The notes: generated by a model from the sequence alone, not told the origin. Shown: positions 25,258 to 37,594, counted from the first letter of the stretch. The stretch: 64,000 nt of DNA from Chrysoporthe austroafricana (GCA_001051155.2 JYIP02000006.1:496001-560000); one strand, 5' to 3'. A program made the numbers and translations.

Positions 25258-26843
25258 TCACTTAGAGGCAAAGCCCAAGCTTGGCGAGGAAGCCCCATTG
25301 AAGACCACATAGGCAGCCTTCAGTGCCACGTCTCCAAAGATATTAATACCAATGCCCGAGCTGTCCTGAATCCCGCCAAAGCACGTCGAGCTTCCGGTCG
25401 AAATCGGCCCAAAGTCCATATAGTCTCCGGGGATCACAATTCTTGCCGAGCCAACTCCGTAAGTGAAAGTCGGGAGTGTCGCGCTGCAAGGGAACACGTA
25501 GCCGCCAACCGAGGAGCTAGACCTAGCACCCGAGACCTGACCCCAATAGGCTTGGACGACTGACGTGGGGAGGTATAGGAGGGTCGTGCCCGTGTCCGCG
25601 ATCCCGTCGATGGAGCTTGACTTGAAAGAACCTGATCCAACGGCGTAGCCGGTCGACGTCCACTCCCAGAAACCTTGCCGAGTCGAGACTGGCGTATATG
25701 TGATAGATCCCGTATAGGCCGAATCATCGATGAAACCAAAGCCGTACGTGCCAGCTGTAGTGCAAATTGCCATTAGGAAAATTCAACAAGTCCATGAAAG
25801 GGTGTGGTGGCACTAACGAGATTGGTAACCAAGGTCGGCCGTGAACACGGGCGAGTCCAAGGACGCTTTCGCGTTGTCGAAAAACGTTTTCTGCTGTTGG
25901 GGCGTCACGGTGTTCAAGGAGCTGAAGGCCAGGCCCAAAAGCCCATCTATAGGCGACTCCTCGGTGAAGCTCGAAGACACAGTCTGGGCGAGCTCGACAG
26001 CCTGACTCTGCACAGCGAGACCTCCCACCGAGACTGTGTCTGTGTAGACGTTGCCGCTGGAAGAGCTTCCATCTCCGTAGGTAATTGACCAAGTCGCCCC
26101 CGACATCAGTTTTGCAGAGCTGCTTTTGCCAGGGTTGTAAACGGTCTGCCCGTTGACCTGCGAATTGTGATTTGTTTCATTAGTCTTACCTAATCTATGC
26201 ACAGTGAGAGCAGAGAAGGTTACTAACCTCGTTGGACGGAGTCTCGGTGCTGAAGACCCACAGGTCTGAAGATCCAGTGTCGAAGTCCAGATTGAGAGTC
26301 TGCGCAGGGGTGCCAATCTGGACCGGAGTGATATAAGCGGTATCTTGGCTGTCGATGGGAGTGGTAGTCGCCGAACCAGTTGCACGCTCAGCCAGGCCCG
26401 ATGTATAATTCTGAACGGCTGCCTCCAACCAGTCCGGGACCGTGACGCCGTATTTGAGATATGTCTTTTTGATCGACAACGGCCCGATGAACTTGTAGTT
26501 AGGATTGCGGACTGTTGGATCTTGTTAGCCAGTAATCATCTTTCTCGCCTTCTGCTTTGATATTCTTGCGATAACCTCCTTGCACATAGAAAGTACATGT
26601 ATAATAGCTGGGTCAGAATAGCCTGGGGGGTAGAACTGATGCCTGCCTCGTAATAGACTGTGGAGGGTTGAAGGGGAGAGGGGGAAGAACCAATTGTTTC
26701 TCACCTTGCTTGAAGGAAAACTTTCCCGGTCCTACGCCGGAGGCCTCGCTGAGGGGTATGCCAATGTGTGGGCTCGCAGGCGAGCTGAGAGCATCACCGG
26801 CGAAGATAGCGGCCACCAAGGCCGTTCTCAAGAAAGCTGTCAT
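25258..26843 (-). CDS. Secreted pepsin-like aspartic protease (family A1)
   Basis: This is an acid protease predicted to be exported and self-activated by propeptide removal. Exons are 26843-26705, 26511-26228, 26157-25818 and 25754-25258, encoding 419 residues. A signal peptide ([20 protein letters not shown]) is followed by a propeptide to about residue 89. The mature enzyme has the two catalytic motifs DTGSS (Asp124) and DTGTT (Asp308), and the flap tyrosine is in [12 protein letters not shown]. Two cysteines near the C-terminus (FPCSATL and STCFGGI) fit the conserved disulphide. The end [12 protein letters not shown] is typical of aspergillopepsin/podosporapepsin-type enzymes. Neither a GPI signal nor a membrane anchor is seen, so an extracellular nutritional role is the simplest inference. 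Confidence 0.93.
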
Positions 26844-28692
26844 CTCGAAAGGTAGTTTGGGATTCCTAGCTTTAGGAGGCTTGCGGACGACCGAAGGAGG
26901 CTGAGAGGTGAGACTGCCCTGGACCAGACATAGGAAGAGGAACGACGGCCTGGACCATCCTTATATGCTTCATCTGGCGGCGCTGATCCCTCTGTCCACC
27001 TCGTTTGGACGATGGAGTAAGTAGCATCGCTTCGCCAAGTTAGACGATAGAATGTCATCATTCGCCAGCGGAACCCGCCTGGTCCCAGGCCCACGGACCA
27101 ATGATTTAGAGTTCAATGATTCTCCCGCTGGCAGCAGATAGGCTCGCAGACCCTGAAGTATTAGTCAAGGCGAGTACACAGCAGGACGGATGTGGCCTTC
27201 GACCGCGGAGGACCAAGTCCATCTGGGCCAGCGGTGGGCCTGCTATGGTGGGGAAGCAAGGCTGTCAAATTTCCTATGAGCTCGAGTCATTTCATCTGGA
27301 CCGAGCCAGTTGCAAGCCTATGCTCGGCAAGCTATGGCCATGTGACCGTGACAACGGTTCCTCTACTAGACGAACTGCTAGAAATTAAGCAAGGGATATC
27401 ACTCTCCCTGTCCACCAAACAGAGATTGAGCCCCTGCTGTGGTCGTAGGATCGCCCAAAATGATCGACGCCGGCCCCGAGTGGGTTCATGGACGATGTCG
27501 ACCTCAGCCTCCTTGTCCCAGCACCGCCCACTAATAATTACCGCGCGATGCACCAACGCTAGCGACCTGCCTGATGAGGGTGGAAGAGCCTAGGCACTGT
27601 TTCATTATCTGGACTGTGAGAGTGGCCAAGCTGCCAAGATCTCAGGTATACAAGTTAGTTCACGGTCACTAGAAATCCTGATTAAAGCAGTGCCGGCTGA
27701 AAGTCCTGAATGGGCAGGCCATCCAAGGCCAAGCATCTGGCTGTGGAGTCCGGCAAAGATAAGCATAAAACTTAATTTAATCTCCGAAATGGCAGTGCAG
27801 CTTACCCAACCACCTGTTCTGCTTGGCGTACTGGGTAAACTGGCCCTCGAGAGGAGTGACGGGTTGCATGTGTTTGGATATAGTTGGGCAACTGAACCTC
27901 GGTCTTCTTTGGACTGGCACTATGTGGGTCGATAGTTCGGACTTGCCGCCTACTAGTAGGTGGAGTATACCGAGCAGCTCATGACCACATAGCTATCATT
28001 GATTCCAGTGCTGCAGGTCACCGCAAGATACATCATGAAGGAGATGGCTTAAGCAGTGCTTTTCCGGAGTCAACTGGTGCCTTCGCGGCGCAAAGGCACG
28101 GCAGCGTATTCGTGCTGGCGAAGAGTTCCGGCTACCGTGTGAGAGGCAACGCAGACTTCTGGAAATAAGAAGTACTATCTTTTGCCAAGCACAATAATAT
28201 AGACATAGAAAAAGGAAGTTATAAACCGGTCACACTAATGGAATTATAGCCCTTAGGGTACTACACTGTAGAAAATGTAGCCACCTCATTGAGGAATCGT
28301 CGCAAGGAGACTATAATTTCTACTTGCCCGTGTAGGTATAAGTGCTAGAATTCAATGCGCTGCTCTTCCGTCAAGGTATGAGCGATATCGATGAACCTTA
28401 CTAATGACTTTAAATAGTGCCTGGTGTCTATGCATGGCTCTCTTGTACTACTGCTGAGGGTGGCGACTCGCTCGTGAATGCCATCTGGAGTCTAGGGTCT
28501 GGACACGAGTTCATTGTGGATTCAGAGGAATTGGATGCTCCCAGAGGTCGCGAGCGTTGTGGGGTCTATAGCGGAAGGTCATAGTTGATACGGCCTCCTC
28601 GCTCAGGCGGTGAGGAGGCACGGGAGGGTCTGCAAACTCGAGAACAAAGGGCGCTAGGTTTGAATATTGGCAATCCTGGCAGATGCCATGCC
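26844..28692. other. Intergenic region upstream of the protease and downstream of the GST
   Basis: Open frames here are short and carry no recognisable domain. Composition falls toward higher AT between about 27,900 and 28,400. The protease promoter and GST 3' UTR must lie in it. Confidence 0.45.
26959..26966 (-). promoter_or_regulatory. TATA-like element upstream of the aspartic protease
   Basis: On the minus strand the sequence GCATATAAGG lies about 116-123 bases before the protease ATG, a plausible core-promoter position. This is a motif match only. Confidence 0.35.
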
Positions 28693-29641
28693 TCAGTCGG
28701 CCACATCCAGCTCAGGATAGTGCCTATAGATTCCAATACTGTACTTTTGTCTCCTGTCACTAGCGAGATATGCTTTGATCCGAGGTCTCTCCTTCACAGC
28801 ATCGTGCAGAGCAAAGACGCCATCATAGTTGCCTGAGCCCCGCAGCTTCTCCATGGCCTTTGGAAACATGAATTGCAGCCCATCGACGCACTACCACAGT
28901 GTCAGCCTTCTTACGAGGACAGGTCACGGAAGCGTGACACCATTTCCTTAAGTAAGCGTACCTGGAAAAGTACCAGATCGGCGTATGTCAGCTTCCCAGC
29001 ATACAGCCAGGGCCCGTCGCCGCTGGCGTTGCTCTTGAGCACGCGGTTGAAATAGCCCAAAAACTTCGGAAGCCTGTTTGTGATGTAGTCCTTACTCTTG
29101 CGCAGACTTTCTTCTTTCTGATCCTCGTAGTACAGGCTGGGTTTGCGCGTGCAGTAGTCAGCACAACAACACGAAAAGAGTTTGCTATTAAAGGTCCGGA
29201 AAGCATTCACCTGACGGCGACAGGATGATGGCAGTCATGGGCTTCGTTGCTCAGCCCATCCAGCGCAGTAAGGCTGAGCTCATTGATCACAAAGATACCG
29301 TCCCCGTCTTCATCCCCCGGCTTGGGCGCCAATCCTAATCTCGGACCCAGATAGAGCAGGATGTTGGGCGTTTGGTTGATGACAAGATCCCCGTGCCGAA
29401 GGATAGGAGGGGCCAGCAGTGGGGGATTTAGATCATCGCCAAGATAGTCTGGGTCGATGAGCGACAGCACCTCGTTCACGCCGTCCTTCTGGTGCGCAGT
29501 ATCGGTGTAGGCGGCCCGGGCCTCCTCAAGGGCCAAGCGGACGTGCTCCCCGCGGCCCGGGAGTCCTGGCCAGTAGATCAGCTCATAAGGGACGTCCTTG
29601 GACGACTTCTGGCGCTTGGCGGCAGGAGATGAGGCCGACAT
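28693..29641 (-). CDS. Glutathione S-transferase family protein
   Basis: A cytosolic GST is predicted, conjugating glutathione to electrophiles or acting in redox protection. Exons are 29641-29211, 29136-28962 and 28890-28693, for 267 residues. A basic extension (MSASSPAAKRQKSSKD) precedes the thioredoxin-like domain, which begins YELIYWPGLPGRGEHVRLAL and contains the conserved glutathione-contacting segment INQTPNILLYLG. The all-helical C-terminal domain includes the conserved helix LTYADLVLFQ and ends near ELDVAD. The substrate cannot be inferred. The start is the first ATG of the open frame. An ATF/CRE-like site lies 167 bases upstream. Confidence 0.88.
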
Positions 29642-31206
29642 GGCAAGGCCGGGTTCAGATGGCCGCTCGAGATAGTACAGTACAAAGATCGCTACTGGCG
29701 GGCTGTGTGTGATGGGGATGCGGCTGAGGCGCTACGTTGCGAAGCTGACGAAGTGCGTGTGTCTCACGAAGAGGAGAGCGCGAAGCAAGTCGTGCGGGGC
29801 GTGCGTGTGACGTAATTAATTAATGAACGGCGGGATTAAGATAGTCTCCGGGGCCAATTCACACGACATAAACGAGGAGATCGCCACAGCCAGCACAGCC
29901 AGGGGGAGCCGTGATTTATCCCGCGCCCCTGGGTCCCAGGTACGGTTCGCGATGTCTCGTCGGGCTGGACCGATAGACAGGAGCTGCAGCATGGTGCCCA
30001 GTAATAGCTCCTGAGCTGCCCTTCACGGCGTCTCCTCCAGTCTTCTCCGTCGAGACGGGATGTGTGTCTGCATGATGTTACATTGCCGCGGCAGGATCTC
30101 CGACTCGACTGGAGTTGTCCCGCCCGTATTCATTCACCCTCTCTCTGATTGATTCTTGTAGCAATTCTTGAGACAACAGCGACACGTGGCTCGAGCACCC
30201 GGTGGAGATCCGCGGAAGGATCCAATAATATCACCTGACCTGCATTGCATAGTCGGATTCCTCGATAGGACGAAGTATTCGTTCGGTCTTTGCATAGGGC
30301 TGAGCTGGATGTACAGTAATTAGTGATTACGCCGGACCAGGCACCTCAGGCTGAGCGACGCGAGAGCATACTCAAACTTACTAAGTACTGGCGGTATGAA
30401 ACCCATATCAAATTTGTCAAGAAGAGATAAAACCGCATACAAGTTACTGCTCCGCTGGGGTCTTATCTCCGGGTCGCCGGTCGCACGCATAGCAGGTGGA
30501 GCAGCGGCATCACGATATTCCGCGAGCCCAAGGTCGCCCCGCGATCCATTCACGCCCCACGCTGAGAGGCTCCATCCCATCATGACTGTACGTCCGCATC
30601 CTCATAGCACTATGGTATGGCGGCTCCGGTTCAACACCGTCCTGGTGGTGACTCTGCTGCAGCTCTGGTTGCGCCCCGGCGGCGGTACAGAGTAGGGACG
30701 GCCACGGACAAGATCTCAGAGACGGTCGGTCAGCTAGCTGCATATAGATACAGAGGGCGGCAGTTCATACCAGACGACGGGGATAACATCACGACATAGT
30801 CGGGCATGTCGGTGCCACTTCCCCTACTGCTGCTCTGTATAGCACCCAGCAGTGAATAGTACGGATGCAGTATGCCCTGCCGAGACAAGCACATAATTAC
30901 TGGGCAACACGATGATGTTGCTGCTTGCATGGCCCCTGTCCCCACGAGACCCACACGGCGCAAAATGTTCATGACGGTATGGGGTTTCCCCGAGTCGATC
31001 AAATCTGCCGCCCTGCACATCTCATCGGTAGTCGTCAATTCGGTCTTGCGCGCTGCCTGGACCGGGGCCATCTGGGATTCAGCCTGAACACCACCACCAC
31101 CTCGGCGGGCGCGCGCTCACTCACAGCTCCAGAAGCACTCCTGCACTCCTGCACTTGTCTCTTCCCCTCCGCACACCCGTGACGCCACGACAGCTTCCTC
31201 TCCGCC
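29642..31206. promoter_or_regulatory. Divergent promoter region between the GST and MetE-like genes
   Basis: These 1.56 kb lie between two divergent start codons. Open frames on both strands lack recognisable domains. Nothing beyond the ATF-like site was resolved. Confidence 0.45.
29808..29815. promoter_or_regulatory. ATF/CRE-like site (TGACGTAA) in the GST promoter
   Basis: TGACGTAA occurs 167-174 bases upstream of the GST start codon. It is one base from the palindromic bZIP site TGACGTCA. Stress-responsive bZIP factors commonly control fungal GSTs, so the placement is suggestive, but an 8-mer can occur by chance. Confidence 0.35.
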
Positions 31207-32633
31207 ATGCCTCTGCCGCCCGGAGTGTACCGCGCCGACCAGGTGGGCTCGTTCCTCCGGCCCAAAGCCGTCCTGTCTGCGCGGGACGACGCCGCGGATG
31301 GCAAAATCAGCCCTGCGGCGCTCCGAGAGGTCGAGGATGAGCACGTCGCGCAGGTGGTCCAGAAGGAGGTTGAGAACGGAATCCGGTCTGTGACGGATGG
31401 CGAGTTCCGAAGGGCATATTTCCACATCGACTTCTGCGTGCACCTGGACGGCGTTGAGCAGCAGGGCTACGTCTCCTCGACCAACATCACCAAGGTCGGC
31501 ATGAAGTCGCCTCCTCGCCTCGTCGTCACGGGAAAGCTGGGCCACCCCAAGCCGATCCAGGTCGACGACTTCAAGTTCCTGGACGCGCAGATAGAAAAGC
31601 TCGGCATGAGGGGTAAGGCCACGGCCAAGGTCTGCATTCCGTCTCCGACCATGGTTCACTTTCGCGGTGGGCGGGAGACCATCGACAAGACCGCGTATCC
31701 CACCCTCGAGCCCTTCTTTGACGATCTCGTGCGGGTGTACCAAGAGGAGATCGCCGACTTGTACGCTGCCGGCTGTCGCTTTGTTCAGCTCGATGACACC
31801 AACCTGGCCTATCTCTGTGACGAAGGCATGGTGAGTCTGTGCAATCCCTACTCTCTCTTGTCAATTCCCAGGCAGGTGGCAGGAAAACAGACCGTCCGGA
31901 GGCTTGTCCCATGGGGATCCTTCCGCCAGGGGGCCATTCTTCATGAGGTTGGCATGTAAGAGAGGCTGTCGGTCGGTAGGAGACCGCGTATTGGTCCGGG
32001 TACCTGCTGGCATCCCCAGGTGGTGTGACAGTTCTCGTTCCTGCTACCTGCTAGACCCTCTCGAGCCCTGCCCATCTGAGGTGATCTGTCGTTCTGACGG
32101 TCCAATAGCGCAAGGAGGCTGCCACTCGCCACGGCGAGGACCCCAGCCAACTGGCCGAGCAGTACGCCAAACTCATCAACGCCGCCATTTCCAAGAGGCC
32201 TAAGGACATGACCGTCGGGATCCACTTGTGTCGTGGCAATTACCGTTCGCAGTGGTTTGCACAGGGTGGGTACGAGCCCGTTGCCGAGACGCTATTCAAG
32301 AAGCTCGATGTCGACGTCTACTTCCTCGAGTACGACGACGCGAGATCCGGAGACTTCAGCCCCCTCAGACACCTTCCGGAGCACAAGGTCGTCGTCCTGG
32401 GCGTCATGAGCAGCAAGACACCAGAACTGGATGACAAGGCCGAAATCATTCGACGGGTTAAGGAGGCCGCTACTTACTGCCCCAAAGGACTTGATCAGCT
32501 GTGCCTGTCCCATCAGTGCGGTTTCAGCAGTACGATGGAGGGCAACGACCTGTCCGAGGAGCAGCAATGGGCGAAGGTCAGGCTCCAAGTCGAGATTGCG
32601 AAGGAAATATGGGGCGAAGATGTGTCTGTATAG
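31207..32633 (+). CDS. MetE C-terminal-domain-like zinc protein (cobalamin-independent methionine synthase homologue)
   Basis: The protein belongs to the UROD/MetE superfamily. It resembles stand-alone MetE catalytic domains (YxjG/YxjH type) that transfer methyl groups to a thiol. Exons are 31207-31830 and 32109-32633, encoding 382 residues. The N-terminal ADQVGSFLRP loop is typical. The four expected zinc ligands are present: His247 and Cys249 in GIHLCRGN, Glu282 in LEYDD, and Cys345 in SHQCGFSS. Full-length fungal MetE is about 765 residues with an extra N-terminal folate-binding domain, which is absent here. The methyl donor and acceptor are therefore uncertain. The 278-nt intron is long for this window and might hide a further small exon, although DEGM-RKEAATRHGED reads continuously. 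Confidence 0.85.
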
Positions 32634-33759
32634 TAACCACTCTGTCCATATCATCATCTTGGTCTTTCAAGGTGGCTTAGGAGGTTGGACTCCCCGCCAT
32701 ATCCAAGCGTGTCGCTTCAACAGCATCGTTTCAAAACCGGACGGCGGGGTTATGGTACTAGACACTTGACATTGGTTTATTTCTTGGAAGCAGAGCCTGG
32801 AAGGCGACATGATGCCACTTTATGTATGTACTGGCGAACTGTTGGAACGCGCCCTGTGCTCTCGTCACACACCAAGTCCTTTTGCCAGGTGATCTCTTGG
32901 GATAGCTCGCGGCATTCTATTATAAGTAACTTCCAAGATTGGTATCATCTCGGAATAAGCTTGCCGCGAGAAGCATGATAAAATCGACCTACTTCTCGTC
33001 TCCTACAGGCAGCCTTTATAAGTCAGATGCACCGCAGTTCCACCTGCGAGTACCGCATCCAGCCTGCGTTACGCAGACAGATCCATATCCATCTGAAGAT
33101 AGTAAAGCATCCGCAGGAGGGCCACGAAGACGCTCGTCGGCAGATGACTTCGCTGGGTGAGTGTTTGGTAGAATCATATTGACGGCATCTTGATAGGACA
33201 TCCTACGTGCTGATTTATCAAGGGCGTAACACTGAGCGCCGTGAACAAGCCGCGCCATTATTGGCCGCACGAACGTTGTACTGCCTATTGGAGCCAGCGA
33301 GAGTCCAGATAAGTAGCAGGGACACCAGGTTTCGAATCTGCCACCCTGGCCACGAGAGACGACGATCCGGCGCTGTAAATCGGGGCTATCACCATCGCGA
33401 TCGAAAAAGGCAGTTCAACTCAGTCCAATCTTTGTCTATACTATCTGCCTAGGTGGACTGTTACCTTTGTAGTCCATATGCAACTCTGGGCTAGCGTATA
33501 ATGAATAGGGGTGTCTAATCCAGAACACAGACGCCGTCATCCTGCTCCAACCCGAAGCCGCGAGGATGCAAAGGCTCCATAACGCCAGCCACCTTCAGAG
33601 TGTCCTCGGACCTCTGAATTTCGGTTTGAGCTCGCACTAAAATAATATCCAATCTCGTCACACCAAGCTCGAGCATAGGCCGCACTACTGTGCCTTGGGT
33701 CGGCCTTCTCCTACGACCGGCAGGCCCGTCTTCCTCTCGTGACCCTCCATATCATCATT
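32634..33759. other. Convergent intergenic spacer (MetE-like and BAR genes)
   Basis: It should carry two 3' UTRs. A T-loop-like stretch near 33,330 was examined for a tRNA and rejected. No other feature is visible. Confidence 0.45.
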
Positions 33760-35339
33760 TCACTCTGCCTGGCGCCTGATGGGGACCGGCGGGGCGGGTT
33801 TCTTGGCCCTGCTCGGCGGGGGCGGCGGTGCCTTCTTCACGCCGGCAGATGCGCCGCCTGCGCTGACATTGGTCCGGCTGGAGCTGCCATAGCTTGTGGC
33901 GGGGCTGGTGCTGCCGGGCGGCGTATCACTGCTCGCGGTGTCGTCGTCGTCGGCAAAGACGTCCATGGCGGAGGGCCGGGCGGTGGGCCGGAGCTGACCG
34001 CGCAGGGACGAGATGCCGGCCTGTGGTGGCGGAGCGATGCTGAGCGGGGTGCTGGCGGTGGACGTGCGTGACAGGGAGGCGCCGAGGGACCTCTCGCTCT
34101 GGTAGGTGCTGGCCCTAGAAACACCAGGGCGTGGTGGAGGCGGGGGGTCCTGAGCGGATGCGGCGCTGTTGACGCTGACGCGCGATTGGGAGCGGATGGG
34201 CGCCCGCGTGGAGTGGGTGGAAACGGCATCGGGCTCGTCGTACTCGCCATAGTCAGTGTGGCCGTTCGCCCTGCCAAAGGACTGAGCAGTGTTGGACCGG
34301 CTCCTCGCAGATGGCCTGCGCATGCTCCCGTAGTCCCTCTCGCTCCCGGCCCGTGGGTACGAATCGGTGGGCGAGGGGGCGGCGGCGGCCCAGGAGGCGC
34401 GGGTCTGGCGGAGGGCCTCGGCGCACCGGTCGTGGTAGTCGAGCTCAACGTCGAGAAAGCGGGTTAGGTCGCGGATGCTGTCGGCCTCGGCATCCTTGAT
34501 GTCCTGCATGCGACGGAGGACGTCCTCGTTGGCCTCTTCATACTTGGCCCTTGCGGAGCGGAGCTCCTCCTCAAGACGAAAGTCGTCGCGCCTGGCCTTT
34601 TGCATCTTGGTCGTCGAGGCATCCAGGGCGAGGCGGCGGGATTCAAGCTTCTTGCGGGCGGCCTATACGGGGCGGGGCGGAGGGTTAGCCGGAGGTTGCC
34701 CAGAAAAAAAAAGAGAAAAAAAGGATCACCATCGGGAAGACAGAGATCCACCCGTCAAGCAGGGCGTGTGGTGCCGCCCGGCGGGGGGGGGGGAAGAGGT
34801 GGGCAGGTAGCGTACCTGATACTCCTTCATCATGGCGACGGATCGCTCGAGGGAATCGAGCCAGTATCCGGTGGCATCGGCGGCATACTGCTCTTGGATG
34901 TGCGCAACTTGATCGTTGGCACGGCCCATCTCTATGAGACAGTTGCCGAACTGGGAATCTGGGTCGAAGTCCTCGCCGTGCGAGATCATGGTGCGGCCGA
35001 GAACAGCGGTTGGCGCGCCCTTTTCGCCGAGGAGGCTATCGCGGTGGGCGAGCCACTTGACGTAGGCGTTCATGGTGGTCTGGAGCTTGACCATACCTGG
35101 AGGAGACGGAGCAGCGTGTCAGTATGCACCTAGGCAGGGCAGGTCGCGGCGGTGGTCGCGCAGGCGTCCACGTCGTCGGAGAAGCGGACGTAGGCGGGAG
35201 TGGTAGACAGACCATCGAATCTCAGGGCCATCTCCGTCTCGAGCATCTTGAACTCGTCGGTGGTGCCTGTCCGGGCCTCGTTGCCCATCTTCTCTCCAGC
35301 CCATTGGAAGGCACGGTCGAACTTCTTGGTAATGTTCAT
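33760..35339 (-). CDS. BAR-domain protein with proline-rich tail (Gvp36/endophilin-like)
   Basis: BAR dimers bind and curve membranes during endocytosis and vesicle traffic. Exons are 35339-35213, 35096-34816 and 34662-33760, giving 436 residues. Residues 1 to about 240 form the BAR domain: MNITKKFDRAFQWAGEKMGN, then AYVKWLAHRDS, HGEDFDPDSQFGNCLIEMG, WLDSLERSVAMMKEYQ, AARKKLESRRLALDAS and LRRMQDIKDAEADS. The rest is disordered, rich in Ser, Arg and Pro, with PPPPPRP and APPPPPSRAKKPAPPVP segments that could bind SH3 domains. No SH3 domain is present. The first intron uses a weak GTCTGT donor and is unusually GC-rich; I accept it because RFDG-MVKLQ restores the family sequence. A non-coding 5' exon ending near 35,350 is likely. 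Confidence 0.87.
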
Positions 35340-35608
35340 CTTGTAGAATCCTGATATCGCGGTCGGTGGAGCCGGAAGGAAGGGGGTTTGTCCTGCGATG
35401 GATGAGGTTTCGCCGCAGGGCTCGTGGTTCCGGTGAGCTACCGTGTCCGCAAGCAATGCTAGCGCTCCAGACGATGGATGTTGTTATGTACAGGCCCGTC
35501 AAGGGAGACAGGCAGCCAGGTATGTGCAGCCCAAGGTATGTGCTGAAGAGGCAGAAGGCGTCTCAAGCCTGTGAGCGTGCCTGTTTGGATATATCAACGA
35601 GAAGATAG

Positions 35609-35716
35609 GAAGCAGAAGCAGAAGCAGAAGCAGAAGCAGAAGCAGAAGCAGAAGCAGAAGCAGAAGCAGAAGCAGAAGCAGAAGCAGAAGCAGAAGCAGA
35701 AGCAGAAGCAGAAGAG
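35609..35716. repeat. Hexanucleotide tandem repeat (GAAGCA), about 18 units
   Basis: A nearly uninterrupted run of GAAGCA units spans about 108 bp, roughly 270 bp upstream of the BAR gene start codon. Read on one strand it would encode Lys-Gln repeats and on the other Cys-Phe repeats, so long open frames across it are artefacts. Confidence 0.95.
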
Positions 35717-36158
35717 AGGGACAAGAGAGGGACAGGGCGACAGAAACAGCGGCAAAGCAGGCCAGCGCAGCAACAGCAGCAGAGCTGGAATGGGGAGGTC
35801 GAAATGAAACGAGGGCAGGGCGGTTGACAGACCAGCGGCAACCTTGTACTTGTCCTCGTCGGGGACGTGAGTGGTGGTTTGTGGGTGGGAGGTCGGCCGG
35901 CGGCCGAGAGGCTCATTCCAGGTAAGCTCCCCGGCCGTGTAAGTCTTAAGCTGGGGGCGACGGCGGGAGAGATTGGCCCTACGCAGCCGACCCTCTCGCT
36001 TCCCTGGTCGACATGTGCGTAGGCCCTGCGTCTTCTTCATCTTGATCCGGGGGGGCCAGCTAAGCCACTCGGGTCCCCTGAAGATCATACCAACGGTGGC
36101 CACTCTTGCAACCTGCAATGTTGGATCCCCGGATATTCAGATGAGGATGATGATGGTG

Positions 36159-36160
<2 letters not shown>

Positions 36161-36200
<40 letters not shown>
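36161..36200. repeat. (GT)n microsatellite, about 20 units
   Basis: An uninterrupted GT dinucleotide tract lies in non-coding sequence upstream of the BAR gene. Confidence 0.97.
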
Positions 36201-36206
<6 letters not shown>

Positions 36207-37594
36207 GCGCAGATACGTACCGACTTGCTTCATCCGGCCTAGGAGGGCCTCCCTCCCCCTTCTGCCTCCTCGTCCTCGTCCTCCTCCTCCTCCTCTACCT
36301 GGTAAAGCATGATACTAAGTGCATGGTAATGCAGCTAGCTGCCATGCGTCCATATTCCTGGCCAGCAGGGCCCTGTACTATAGCACTAGCAGACCCGACG
36401 GTCTGGAAATGTAGTACCCAGATCGGGTTGTGTGCATTCGTCCCCGTTACTTAGTATTTATTAGCAGTCCGTCCTGCATGTCGTCGTCGTTTCATGTCTT
36501 CACGGAACCTCAACGCTGCCCTCTTGTGATCTTCCTGGGTTCAGACGAATATGGCGTCGTCTCTCTCTGTCCGTCCCATCCTCCCTCCCTCCCTTTTGCT
36601 GCCCCTTCTTTCCTGGTGGATCTCTGCCGCCCACAATCATGCGCACCCATATTTTTTTTTTCAGTGCCTGGTTATGCAGCCCGCAATGTGTGCATTCATT
36701 CACTCGTACTGCGGCGCGGTTCGCATGCCGGTAGGGAGCAGTGGCGTACGGGATACGTGTACGAACCACGTCCACGTACGCACGTCCATGCCTTCCTGGG
36801 GTGGGCCATCGGAATACGGAATGCCATGGCGGGCTCGGGCTCACCTGCAGTGGGCCCGCTGTCGCGAAACCGCCCCATCCCTCCTCTGGGCATGCCTTAC
36901 CCAGTAAGTCATGGTGGGCTCTCTGGGTGCGAGTGTGGGTGGGCCTCGACTGTGGTAGCCGCGGGCCCAGGCCCCGTCGCCAGTCACGAATCGCCCCAGA
37001 AACGAGATCCACGTTTCACCCTGAAAATAGAAATGCCAATCAATGACCAGGCCCGCACGAGTACCGTACATGGGAGTAGCAGCGCATCGTGATCACCTCG
37101 AGATGAGCACAGGAGCTATACACGCAGGCACCGCTTCCACAGCGCCTCGAGGGCGTGATTGCTAGGTGCATTATGGAATCTCTGGGCTGGCCTGGATGGT
37201 AGAAGCAGTCCTCCCCCGGCCCCCAGCGCGCCAACATCTTGGCCAAGCACTTGGCTTCTGTGCGCATCGCAGCGCTTCTTCTTTATGTGTCCTATCTTTG
37301 GAGGCCTGGAGGCGTGTGCCTTGCTCCAAGTACGGATCTCTACAGGACTAGTCCCGTCTGGCCCAGAAGGCTGCATGGCTTTTCGAGTGAGCATCACAAG
37401 GGAGACAACTTTTCGAGCAGGCCAGGATAGCATAAGACCTGAACCCGGGCGCTACTATCTTCTGTCTGCCTGCTCGACGGCGCGTCCACCCGCATCCGTA
37501 ATCCTCAGGATGGCCCTTGGCCCATGTCAAAGGCGGGCGGTCGGCTGCTGGACACCGCTCGTCAGGCCAACGTGCAAGCATCGCCGTGATAGCC

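Larger units (their letters stand above)
35340..37594. other. Intergenic region upstream of the BAR gene and downstream of the cyclin H gene
   Basis: The 2.25 kb contains two microsatellites (listed separately), a CCT/CTC-rich run near 36,270-36,300 and a T-run near 36,652. No protein-coding model is supported. Confidence 0.45.

Noticed and set aside
30730..31071. 113-codon minus-strand frame upstream of the MetE-like gene
   Set aside because: No recognisable domain, no splice partners, and low-complexity amino acid use; treated as chance.
33290..33370. Possible tRNA (GGTTTCGAATCTGCC resembles a T-loop)
   Set aside because: No matching acceptor stem, D-arm or anticodon stem could be folded around it, and the B-box consensus is not met exactly.
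35571..35807. Open frame encoding a Lys-Gln repeat protein
   Set aside because: It is produced by the GAAGCA microsatellite and has no coding features outside the array.
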